DNA from: Planctomycetaceae bacterium
GTDB lineage: Bacteria; Planctomycetota; Planctomycetia; Planctomycetales; Planctomycetaceae
Length of the DNA stretch: 5,334 bases
Assembly (NCBI GenBank): GCA_016795125.1
Contig: JAEUIG010000650.1
Location: 1 to 5,334, forward strand
Reading direction: 5' to 3'
Shown: positions 1-5,280 of the stretch, one piece after another
How the letters are laid out: each line of letters opens with the position of its first letter
Position numbering within the stretch: the first letter of the stretch is position 1
Notes under the pieces: model-generated
What the model was told of the DNA's origin: nothing
The model's input: only the letters and a program-made list of their open reading frames with translations
The model's database searches: none
Translations under genes and position numbers: made by a program

Positions 1-668
1 GACAGCCGCCGCGTCACGGCCTCGATGCTGGAGGGATTCGTTCCCTGCAGGTAGCCGGGGATTTCGGCGACGAGCGAGACCATTTCGATTCCGGCCGCCG
101 GCGCCTGCGTCATCAGGTAGGTGGTGAACGATCCGGGGCCCTGGTACCCCGTGCGGCCGACGGCGTACTGCCGCATCTCGGCCAGCAGTTCGGCCGTCGA
201 GCAGGTGACATACACGCGCGGCTCGCGGGTGTGCGGCACCGTGCCGCCGAAGGAACCGACAAAGATGATCCGCCGCACATTCGCCTGCCGCACCAGGTTC
301 AGGAGGCAGTCCCGGAAGCCGCGCCACTGCATGTGCGGCTCGCGACCCAGGAACAGCACCAGGTTCGACGGCTCGTGGACGTAAAACCGATTCGTCGGCA
401 TCTCGATCGACTTCACCAGGCCGTCCTTGATCTGGATGTGCGGCCGGAACAGCGAAGCGATCTCCATCGATCCCGGAAAGTTGTAGATGTAGAACGGTTC
501 CGGATCGATCTCGGCAAACTGCCGCGCCTTCAGCAGTTCCACGAGACGCTTCGCCGTTCCCGTCGAAACGTCGCCGCCGTCCATCCACCCGCTGAACGCC
601 AGCACCAGCGTGGCGTCCTTCAGGGTGGGCAGGGAGTCGATACGCAGTGGGTCGTTCAGTTCGTTCAT
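1..668 (-). CDS. PAC2 family protein (proteasome assembly chaperone-like fold), 3' end cut by the window
   Basis: The reading frame opens with ATG at 668 and is still open after 222 codons at position 1, so the C-terminus is missing. Residues typical of PAC2 (former DUF75) proteins are visible: a strand followed by FSGWMDGGD (25-33), FPGS (64-67), the strand IIFVGSFGG (134-142) followed by PHTREP (145-150), GYQGPGS (174-180), and AEIPGYLQGTNPSS (201-214). In eukaryotes and archaea PAC2-fold proteins help assemble 20S proteasomes; the role of bacterial members is largely unknown, so no reaction is assigned. It starts 36 nt after the two-helix membrane protein gene, which suggests co-transcription. 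An in-frame TGA, which is the stop codon of that upstream gene, precedes the start; TTG just after it is the only obvious alternative start. No convincing ribosome-binding site precedes the ATG. Family assignment is firm and function is unknown. Confidence 0.85.
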   Translation of the reverse strand, partial: MNELNDPLRIDSLPTLKDATLVLAFSGWMDGGDVSTGTAKRLVELLKARQFAEIDPEPFYIYNFPGSMEIASLFRPHIQIKDGLVKSIEMPTNRFYVHEPSNLVLFLGREPHMQWRGFRDCLLNLVRQANVRRIIFVGSFGGTVPHTREPRVYVTCSTAELLAEMRQYAVGRTGYQGPGSFTTYLMTQAPAAGIEMVSLVAEIPGYLQGTNPSSIEAVTRRL

Positions 669-704
669 GCAGCGAATTCTACGGGGGAGGGCCAGACGGC
701 TCAA

Positions 705-1106
705 TCACTCGACTTCCGACTGTGACGGGGATGAATTCACAGCATCGGAAGCGTTGATGGGCAACTGACCGAGTTCGCTCAACCGCTGGCGATATTGCAG
801 CAGCAACCTGCTGCCCCGATCAGCAAAGCAGAGCCACAGTCCCAGGATCAAGCCGTGCGCCGCCATGAACGTGCAAATGCCGCCGACGAAACCCGACATC
901 GCGCCGATTTGAAATGAAATCCGTTCGCCGGGGTCTTCATACAGGGGCAGATCACCCGTTTGCAGCGTGTGTACGACAACTCCCACGCCACCGCATCCGA
1001 GCAGAGAGACGACGAACGCGAATACTCCCAGCGATCGACGCCAGCGCAGCGTTCGTCGAACCTTGTCGAGATACTCCTCATCGGAAACCTGCCACGGCCA
1101 CTTCAT
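705..1106 (-). CDS. Small two-helix membrane protein of unknown function
   Basis: This 133-residue protein matches no family I recognise. A charged N-terminus (WQVSDEEYLDKVRRTLRWRR) is followed by a hydrophobic segment at about 26-47 and a second at about 68-95, both rich in Gly, Val, Ile and Leu. A hydrophilic loop of about 20 residues joins them, and the tail (97-133) is polar and Ser/Asn rich. The Arg/Lys-rich stretch before helix 1 favours a cytoplasmic N-terminus, hence a hairpin with both ends inside. The same frame stays open upstream across the reductase gene, but that part is a shadow: ATG at 1106 lies 29 nt after the reductase stop and has a weak CAGG six bases before it. Tight spacing to both neighbours suggests one transcript, which does not by itself reveal a function. 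Confidence 0.75.
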   Translation of the reverse strand: MKWPWQVSDEEYLDKVRRTLRWRRSLGVFAFVVSLLGCGGVGVVVHTLQTGDLPLYEDPGERISFQIGAMSGFVGGICTFMAAHGLILGLWLCFADRGSRLLLQYRQRLSELGQLPINASDAVNSSPSQSEVE

Positions 1107-1135
1107 GGCGTGCCTGATCCCTCTGCCCCTCGCGC

Positions 1136-1891
1136 TCACATCGTCCGCCCGCCATCCACGATCAGGCACTGCCCGGTCGTCAGCGTCGTGCCGATCGCCA
1201 GGTAGCACACCGTGTCGGCGATGTCTTCCGGCTGGGCGGCGCGGGGAATGGGGTATTCGGCGACCATCGACTCGATCTTTTCGTCGCTCATCCACTTGCG
1301 GAGCCAGCGGGTGTCGATCGGCCCGGGACAGACAGCGTTGACACGAATCTCCGGCGCGAGCGCCCGTGCCAGCGACTTCGTCATCGTGTTGAGGCCCCCC
1401 TTGCTCGCACAGTAGGCAATGCTGGACCCCCACCCGACGAACCCGGCCACCGAACTCACGTTGACCACAGCCGCCTGCGGCGACTTCTTCAGCAGCGGCA
1501 CGCAGGCCCGCGTCACGAAGAACGGACCCTTCAGGTTCACGTCCAGGATGCGGTCCCACTTTTCTTCGGTCAGTTCTTCGAGGTGTTTGTGCTCGATGAA
1601 GAACGTGGTGGCCGCATTGTTGATGAGGATGTCCAGCCGCCCGAACGTCCGCTCGATCTCCGCCGCCATGCCGCGGACCCCCGCATCGTCCGACACGTCG
1701 CACTTCAGCAGCAGGCCGCGCACTCCCGTCCCCTGCACGAGCGCCAGCGTTTCCTTTGCCTCCTCCTCGCTCCGCGAATAATTGACCGCCACGTCATAGC
1801 CCGCTTCCGCCAGCCGGATCGCCACGGCCCGCCCTACGCCCGTCGCGGCGCCCGTCACCAATGCGGCGGGTCGATCAATCGCTGAGTCCAT
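1136..1891 (-). CDS. Short-chain dehydrogenase/reductase (FabG-like SDR oxidoreductase)
   Basis: A 251-residue classical SDR, the usual length. The Rossmann nucleotide-binding motif TGAATGVG is at 13-20, NNAA at 91-94, and the catalytic set Asn119, Ser147, Tyr160 and Lys164 (YCASK) is complete, followed by CPGPIDT (188-194) and the C-terminal VDGG. The end of strand 2 reads VNYSRS, with Ser/Arg and no acidic residue, which favours NADP(H) over NAD(H). Classical SDRs of this type reduce ketones or oxidise alcohols; 3-oxoacyl-ACP reductase or a sugar/alcohol dehydrogenase are both possible, and no acyl-carrier or fatty-acid gene is nearby to decide. The frame is open up to an ATG at 2014, but ATG at 1891 is preferred: AGGAA lies nine bases before it, the SDR fold begins directly after it, and the extension has no family-like sequence. 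It heads the probable reductase, membrane protein and PAC2 unit. Confidence 0.93.
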   Translation of the reverse strand: MDSAIDRPAALVTGAATGVGRAVAIRLAEAGYDVAVNYSRSEEEAKETLALVQGTGVRGLLLKCDVSDDAGVRGMAAEIERTFGRLDILINNAATTFFIEHKHLEELTEEKWDRILDVNLKGPFFVTRACVPLLKKSPQAAVVNVSSVAGFVGWGSSIAYCASKGGLNTMTKSLARALAPEIRVNAVCPGPIDTRWLRKWMSDEKIESMVAEYPIPRAAQPEDIADTVCYLAIGTTLTTGQCLIVDGGRTM

Positions 1892-1900
1892 CGTGTCGAA

Positions 1901-1905
1901 TTCCT
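1901..1905 (-). promoter_or_regulatory. Ribosome-binding site of the SDR gene
   Basis: AGGAA on the minus strand, nine bases before ATG 1891. It decides the start of the reductase against the longer frame that opens at 2014. Confidence 0.6.
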
Positions 1906-1936
1906 GTGAGGGCCGTTGCGGGCCTTGAAACCAATT

Positions 1937-1962
1937 ACAGGAGGGAACAGAGAGAACGGAGG
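1937..1962. repeat. Third, diverged copy of the intergenic AACAGGAGGGAACAGAG repeat
   Basis: The plus strand reads ACAGGAGGGAACAGAG and continues into AGAACGGAG. The first 16 bases equal the arms of the inverted pair at 2304-2426; after that two substitutions precede a shared ACGGAG. It is in the same orientation as the 2304 arm and has no partner arm nearby, so it is a solitary copy. It lies between the yacG stop and the reductase start. Confidence 0.8.
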
Positions 1963-2062
1963 ATGAGGAAAGGGCGCCGCAATTCCCACTCATCGCGCGA
2001 GCGGCAGCGCACACGCCAGTTGTGCACTCCGCCTGCAGGTGCGCCCGGCTGACCGCAGCGCC

Positions 2063-2266
2063 TCACTCGGCTGTGTCCTGATCCGCCAACTGATCTGCCA
2101 GCTGCTCCGGCAGCAAACGATCGACGACAGCGTACTCCCCACGACACCACCGCAACAAGTCGATCTGCTTGCACCGCACGCTGCAGAACGGAAACACCGG
2201 CGACTCCGTGATCGACGACGGCGCCAGCTCACGATCGCAGATCGGACACGTCGGAGCACGGACCAT
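2063..2266 (-). CDS. yacG: Zinc-binding DNA gyrase inhibitor YacG family protein
   Basis: A 67-residue protein with the whole YacG signature: CPIC at 7-10, FPFCSVRC at 25-32, then KQIDLLRW (33-40) and GEY (43-45). The four cysteines (7, 10, 28, 32) form the zinc site. Length is close to that of the Escherichia coli protein (about 65). In E. coli YacG binds GyrB and blocks DNA binding by gyrase; that role is carried over here by family only. The acidic tail (PEQLADQLADQDTAE) is ordinary for the family. ATG at 2266 is chosen because the zinc motif starts six residues later; an in-frame GTG directly before it is an alternative, and the much longer frame reaching 2662 is a shadow of fmdB plus the repeat. 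No clear ribosome-binding site is visible. The gene is flanked on both sides by the same intergenic repeat family. Confidence 0.92.
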   Translation of the reverse strand: MVRAPTCPICDRELAPSSITESPVFPFCSVRCKQIDLLRWCRGEYAVVDRLLPEQLADQLADQDTAE

Positions 2267-2293
2267 CACGACACCGGATCTTGCACGAAGGAA

Positions 2294-2426
2294 GGCAAAA
2301 ACAAACAGGAGGGAACAGAGGAAACGGAGAAATTGATCCGTAGCGTAGAGAAATTGCACTGCGTCGGCGGTCGGAGAATAAAGTCTTCGGGCGTACTTCT
2401 CTCCGTTTCCTCTGTTCCCTCCTGTT
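2294..2426 (-). terminator. Possible transcription terminator or large hairpin after fmdB
   Basis: On the transcribed minus strand the 27-bp inverted repeat begins 16 nt after the fmdB stop codon, and its second arm runs into a T-rich stretch (GTTTGTTTTTGCC). A strong stem followed by Ts fits an intrinsic terminator. However, the 69-nt spacer is far larger than usual, and the same repeat family occurs elsewhere singly, so the terminator role is an inference. If it works, yacG needs its own promoter, which I could not identify. Confidence 0.35.
2304..2426. repeat. Perfect 27-bp inverted repeat with 69-nt spacer between fmdB and yacG
   Basis: The arms are 2304-2330 and 2400-2426. Each begins AACAGGAGGGAACAGAG when read inward and continues with GAAACGGAGA; the two arms match at all 27 positions. 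The spacer 2331-2399 shows no extended pairing and no gene. A diverged solitary copy at 1937-1962 shows that the arm sequence is a repeat family rather than a one-off palindrome. An unrelated A-rich stretch lies outside each arm. The arms are too regular to be chance. Confidence 0.9.
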
Positions 2427-2442
2427 CTTTCTTTCTGCAAAG

Positions 2443-2745
2443 TCAATCGGCCTTCGACTTGCTCGACTTCGACTCCGACCCCTTGCTCTCGGAACTCTTC
2501 GATTCGCTCTTCGCCGGCTCCGAGGCCTTCTTGTCGGCGTCGGCCGCCTTCTTGTACGAATCGCTGCGGTAGTCGGTCAGGTAGAACCCCGATCCCTTGA
2601 ACAGGATTGCGGCTCCCGGCCCGATCATCCGTTGCGCGCCGGCCTTCTTGCACTCGGGGCACTTCTTCAGCGGCTCAGCCTTGATCGACTGAAACGCTTC
2701 CCAGGTGTGCCCGCACTTCTTGCACTGGTAGTCGTAGGTCGGCAT
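2443..2745 (-). CDS. FmdB family zinc-ribbon protein with Ser/Lys/Glu-rich tail
   Basis: A 100-residue protein. The N-terminus is a typical FmdB/CxxC regulatory-type zinc ribbon: MPTYDYQC, with cysteine pairs C8-C11 and C29-C32, separated by the usual HTWEAFQSI segment, followed by the GPG and FKGSGFYLTDYR elements (42-60) shared by the family. From about residue 64 the chain changes to a repetitive hydrophilic tail of S, K, E and A (KSESKSSESK repeated with variations) with no hydrophobic core, probably disordered. FmdB was named for a putative regulator in formamidase loci, but the function of most members is unknown, so a regulatory role is not claimed. It starts 76 nt after the grpE stop. 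No ribosome-binding site is visible; the leader holds GGATTC heptads. ATG 2745 is fixed because the zinc ribbon begins at residue 1. Confidence 0.9.
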   Translation of the reverse strand: MPTYDYQCKKCGHTWEAFQSIKAEPLKKCPECKKAGAQRMIGPGAAILFKGSGFYLTDYRSDSYKKAADADKKASEPAKSESKSSESKGSESKSSKSKAD

Positions 2746-2751
2746 GCGAAA

Positions 2752-2779
2752 GGATTCTGGAGTCGGGATTCAGGATTCA
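2752..2779. repeat. Four GGATTCN heptads in the fmdB leader
   Basis: The plus strand reads GGATTCT, GGAGTCG, GGATTCA, GGATTCA in direct tandem. On the coding strand this places TGAATCCTGAATCC shortly before the fmdB start codon. The last two units recur exactly in the dnaJ leader at 4629-4642. Confidence 0.7.
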
Positions 2780-2790
2780 CGGACAGCGTT

Positions 2791-2813
2791 TAGCGGAGAG
2801 CCGCAGGCGACCG
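2791..2813. repeat. Possible REP-like hairpin between grpE and fmdB
   Basis: GCGG-AGAG-CCGC (2793-2804) forms a four-base-pair GC hairpin and continues as AGGCGACCGCG. The stretch resembles GC-rich palindromic intergenic repeats of the AGCGG...CCGCAGGCGA type that I associate with planctomycete genomes. Only one copy is present here, so repeat status is inferred. Confidence 0.3.
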
Positions 2814-2821
2814 CGCCGTCG

Positions 2822-3352
2822 TCATTGTGCCGCTTGCGAAACAATCACCTTGCTCGGACGCACCACCCGGTCGTGCAGCTTGTAACCGCGCTCCAGTTCC
2901 TGCAGCACGGTCAGCGGCGGATGCTCCGCCGACGGCATCTGCGTCAGCGCTTCATGGAGATGCGGGTCGAACGCCTCTCCGGCCGACGGGATCGGCATCA
3001 CGCCGTACTTCGCCAGCGTCTGTTCGACCTGTTGCAGCACGAGGTCGATCCCGTGCACCAGGTTCGCCGCTTCAGCGACAGGGCGTGCCGCATCGACGCC
3101 CCGCCGCAGGTTATCGAGCGCCGGCAGGAGGTCGCGGACGATCGGGATGACGGCGAATTTGCGATCTTCGTCCGCCTCGCGCTGGGCACGCTTGCGGTAG
3201 TTGTCAAACTCCGCCTGCGACCGCAGGAAACGCTCGTAGTTCGCGTCCCGTTCGGACAGCGCCGCCTCGAGCTGCTCCTTGAGCGAAGCAGCAGCGGCGG
3301 TCCCTTCAGGGCCGTTCGCACTCTCGTCAGGATTCAGATGTTCCGCCTGCAT
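2822..3352 (-). CDS. grpE: Nucleotide exchange factor GrpE
   Basis: A 176-residue GrpE of normal bacterial length. After a short acidic N-terminus, the helical coiled-coil part covers about 22-110 and contains LRSQAEFDNYRKRAQRE (43-59) and LLPALDNLRRG (75-85). The C-terminal beta domain that contacts DnaK carries FDPHLHEAL (128-136) and the signature ELERGYKLHDRVVRPSKVIVS (152-172). GrpE drives ADP release from DnaK in the cytoplasm and so acts with the DnaJ encoded just upstream; dnaK is outside the window. The gap to dnaJ is 129 nt, so a separate promoter is possible, but I see no convincing one and no CIRCE element. ATG 3352 gives the expected N-terminus; a nearby ATG at 3359 is out of frame. 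Ribosome-binding signal is weak. Confidence 0.97.
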   Translation of the reverse strand: MQAEHLNPDESANGPEGTAAAASLKEQLEAALSERDANYERFLRSQAEFDNYRKRAQREADEDRKFAVIPIVRDLLPALDNLRRGVDAARPVAEAANLVHGIDLVLQQVEQTLAKYGVMPIPSAGEAFDPHLHEALTQMPSAEHPPLTVLQELERGYKLHDRVVRPSKVIVSQAAQ

Positions 3353-3449
3353 GGTTCATTCTACTCGTCAGCGTGCCGCTCGTCGCTCGCGCCTGGTGAA
3401 GTGCCACAACCGGCAACCCTGTCAAATCGTCTGCTTTCCCAGGAACATT

Positions 3450-3474
3450 CCGGTCAGTGCACATTGCATACCGG
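3450..3474 (-). other. Small imperfect hairpin just after dnaJ
   Basis: CCGGT (3450-3454) pairs with ACCGG (3470-3474), and inside it TGCA-cat-TGCA can form a second short helix. The hairpin begins seven nt after the dnaJ stop codon on the transcribed strand. No T-run follows, so it is more likely an mRNA-stabilising or incidental hairpin than a terminator. Confidence 0.25.
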
Positions 3475-3481
3475 GTTTGCG

Positions 3482-4621
3482 TTACTCTTCGTGGTCGCCG
3501 GTAATCAGGTCCTTCAGCTTCTCCAGCCAGGATTTGCGGTGCGAGTGCACGTCCGCCTCCTCCAGTTCCGCCAGCTTCCGCAGGGCCTGTTCGTGCTCCT
3601 CGTCCAGCTTCTTCGGGACCACGAGCTGAACCTCGACATGCATATCCCCCGCACGTCCGCCGCGCGGGTCCGGCATCCCCTTCCCCCTCAGCCGGAACAC
3701 CTCTCCGGGCTGGGTTCCGGCGGGAATGTCCAGCGGCTCTGATCCGCGCAGCAGCGGCACTTCAATGTTCGCTCCCAGCGCGGCCTGTGTGTAGGTGATC
3801 GGGATGCGGCACATGAGCTGCGTCCCCTCCCGCTGAAACAGGGCGTGTTCCTTCACCCGGATGTCGACGTACAGGTCGCCGCGCGGACCGCCCTGGCGGC
3901 CGGACTCGCCTTCCCCGCGAATGCACAGCTGCATGCCGTTGTCGATGCCGGCCGGCACCTTGACCTGCAGCGTCACCTCCTCGCTCTCCAGGCCCGATCC
4001 GAAGCACGTATTGCACTTGTGCCGGACGATCTGCCCCGCCCCCCGGCAGGCCGGGCAAGTCGTCTGCATTCGGAAAAAGCCCTGCGCCTGCACCACCTGA
4101 CCGTGCCCGCCGCAATAGTTGCAGGTCTCCGGCGTGGTCCCCGGTTCACTGCCGTTGCCGCCGCACTTCTGACACGTCTTCTTCCGCTTGAACGTCACGT
4201 CCCGCTCAACGCCGGTCGCCGCCGCGGCCAGGTCGATCGTGATCGCCGACTGCACGTGCGCGCCCTGCTGCGGGCCCCCGCGTTTGCGGTTGCGCGTCCC
4301 GCCGAAGCCGAACCCCTCAAACAGGTCCCCGAAGACGCTGAAGATCTCATCGACGTCCTGAAACTGCGCCCCGCCCCGCCCCGCCGCGCCTTTTACCCCC
4401 TGGTGGCCGAACCGGTCGTACCGCGAGCGTTTCTCGTCATCGCTCAGAACCTCGTACGCCTCGGCCGCCTCTTTGAACTTTTCAACGGCCTCCGGATTGT
4501 CCTTGTTGCGATCCGGGTGGTACTGGATCGCCAGCTTCTTGTACGACTTCTTAATTTCGTCGCCGCTCGCCGACCGCGCGACGCTGAGAACTTCGTAATA
4601 GTCGCGCTGGATGGATGCCAT
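3482..4621 (-). CDS. dnaJ: Type I chaperone DnaJ (Hsp40)
   Basis: A 379-residue, full-length class I J-protein. The J domain occupies 6-70, with HPD at 35-37, the motif that stimulates DnaK ATPase. A Gly/Phe-rich linker follows (about 72-110, including FEGFGFGG). The zinc-binding domain has all four CxxCxGxG repeats, starting at Cys150, Cys167, Cys189 and Cys203. The two C-terminal beta-barrel substrate-binding domains and a dimerisation segment fill 215-379. The protein delivers unfolded clients to DnaK in the cytoplasm, with the GrpE encoded next door. ATG 4621 gives the canonical MASIQRDYYEVL start. The leader is unusual: no Shine-Dalgarno sequence is visible (CCTCCCGTC directly before ATG), two GGATTCA heptads follow, and the RAYT inverted repeat ends 25 nt upstream. 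The promoter must therefore lie inside or beyond that element. No CIRCE operator is visible. Confidence 0.98.
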   Translation of the reverse strand: MASIQRDYYEVLSVARSASGDEIKKSYKKLAIQYHPDRNKDNPEAVEKFKEAAEAYEVLSDDEKRSRYDRFGHQGVKGAAGRGGAQFQDVDEIFSVFGDLFEGFGFGGTRNRKRGGPQQGAHVQSAITIDLAAAATGVERDVTFKRKKTCQKCGGNGSEPGTTPETCNYCGGHGQVVQAQGFFRMQTTCPACRGAGQIVRHKCNTCFGSGLESEEVTLQVKVPAGIDNGMQLCIRGEGESGRQGGPRGDLYVDIRVKEHALFQREGTQLMCRIPITYTQAALGANIEVPLLRGSEPLDIPAGTQPGEVFRLRGKGMPDPRGGRAGDMHVEVQLVVPKKLDEEHEQALRKLAELEEADVHSHRKSWLEKLKDLITGDHEE

Positions 4622-4628
4622 GACGGGA

Positions 4629-4642
4629 GGATTCAGGATTCA
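4629..4642. repeat. Two GGATTCA heptads in the dnaJ leader
   Basis: GGATTCA occurs twice in direct tandem, read on the plus strand, starting eight bases before the dnaJ start codon. The same pair ends the four-heptad run in the fmdB leader at 2766-2779. Confidence 0.65.
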
Positions 4643-4646
4643 GAAG

Positions 4647-4698
4647 CCTCGTTCCCGAATTTCATTCGGGAACGCACTGCCACGAAGCTCTGCTTCGC
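4647..4698. repeat. Left RAYT inverted repeat with two hairpins
   Basis: Hairpin 1 is GTTCCCGAA (4651-4659), loop TTTCA, TTCGGGAAC (4665-4673). Hairpin 2 is CGAAGC (4683-4688), loop TCT, GCTTCG (4692-4697). ACGCACTGCC links parts of the two. Relative to the right copy, the linker has one change (A4682 for G), which removes the terminal pair of hairpin 2. Confidence 0.88.
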
Positions 4699-4718
4699 GT
4701 GAGTTGGTCGACACTCGT

Positions 4719-5261
4719 TCAACGCCAATCAGTAATCACGTCAATCAAGCCCTTCTGCCCGGCGTAGTTCCGTGCACTCGAATGCCGCCAATGCAGAGGA
4801 TCATCGACGTAGCCTCGGTTCAGTGGATTGTTATGCATGTACTCCAGCTTCTGCCACATCGCCTCGTCCGTCCGCAACTGCTGTGGATGAGAACCCTCCT
4901 GCCACACTTGATGCTGCGACTTCGTCTTGTGCTTCAGCTTGAAGAACTCGAATTGTCTCAGCAGCAGGTCGGCATGTTGTTCCTGAAGTGTGCGGATGAT
5001 TTCGTGTGCCGTAAATCCCTTGAACGCCTGCATCGCTTTCGCCAACTGCGGAGCGGACGCGATCAAATGCAGGTGGTTTTCGAGTATCACGTATCCGAGC
5101 AGCTTGAATTCCTTCTCTCGCTGAAGATGCTTCCAGGAGTCGTAGATGATCTGAAATGTCTCAGCCCGGGTGAAGACCGGTTGCCACGCGACGATGGTGC
5201 AGGTCATGAAGCACGGATACTCGCTCTCGGCTTTGCACAACCGGTATCGCGTGCGAGTCAT
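4719..5261 (-). CDS. REP-associated tyrosine transposase (RAYT, Y1/HUH superfamily)
   Basis: A 180-residue single-strand DNA transposase of the IS200-related RAYT group. The N-terminal strand YPCFMTCTIVAWQPVF (15-30) has the family's usual layout, then YVILENHLHLIAS (57-69) supplies the metal-binding HxH pair His63 and His65. LEYMHNNPLNRGYVDDPLHWRHSS (139-162) matches the family's Y..NPV..G.V..P..W..SS block; Tyr141 aligns with the catalytic tyrosine of the E. coli RAYT. RAYTs cut and join REP hairpins; this gene sits between two such hairpin repeats, which supports the call. ATG 5261 is chosen because GAGG lies eight bases upstream and the family start fits; Met19 is too late because it would remove the first strand. 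The frame is intact. It is unlikely to belong functionally with the chaperone genes downstream. Confidence 0.9.
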   Translation of the reverse strand: MTRTRYRLCKAESEYPCFMTCTIVAWQPVFTRAETFQIIYDSWKHLQREKEFKLLGYVILENHLHLIASAPQLAKAMQAFKGFTAHEIIRTLQEQHADLLLRQFEFFKLKHKTKSQHQVWQEGSHPQQLRTDEAMWQKLEYMHNNPLNRGYVDDPLHWRHSSARNYAGQKGLIDVITDWR

Positions 5262-5269
5262 GTTCGCCG

Positions 5270-5273
5270 CCTC
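5270..5273 (-). promoter_or_regulatory. Ribosome-binding site of the RAYT gene
   Basis: GAGG on the minus strand, eight bases before ATG 5261, in a 19-nt leader between the start codon and the right inverted repeat. It supports the chosen start. Confidence 0.5.
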
Positions 5274-5280
5274 GATTGAT

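Noticed and set aside
1107..1703. Long minus-strand frame extending the membrane protein upstream to 332 residues
   Set aside because: It overlaps the well-supported SDR gene in another frame, has shadow-like composition rich in Arg, Gly and His, and the membrane protein has its own ATG at 1106 right after the SDR stop.
1892..2014. N-terminal extension of the SDR to ATG 2014
   Set aside because: The extension translates the intergenic repeat (SSSSVLSVPSC), has no SDR sequence, and the ATG at 1891 has a ribosome-binding site and fits the family length.
2006..2028. Hairpin AGTGCACA / TGTGCGCT downstream of yacG as a terminator
   Set aside because: One mismatch in eight pairs and no T-run after it on the transcribed strand.
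1963..2052. Plus-strand mini-frame starting right after GGAGG in the solitary repeat copy
   Set aside because: The GGAGG touches the ATG with no spacing, and the 29-residue product is Arg-rich and shadow-like. The motif is explained by the repeat.
2039..2572. Plus-strand frame of 177 codons spanning yacG, the repeat and part of fmdB
   Set aside because: It is antisense to two clear zinc-protein genes and its middle part is translated repeat; no recognisable domain.
3326..3336. GGATTCA inside the start of grpE as a further heptad copy
   Set aside because: Single unit, and it encodes conserved-looking residues (LNP) in frame; chance match.
3397..3425. TTGACA-like -35 box on the minus strand between dnaJ and grpE
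   Set aside because: No acceptable -10 box lies 16-18 bases downstream (ACTTCA at best), so a grpE promoter is not supported.
2744..3742. Plus-strand frame of 332 codons opposite grpE and dnaJ
   Set aside because: Complement of two strongly conserved genes; no domain and composition typical of an antisense shadow in GC-rich DNA.
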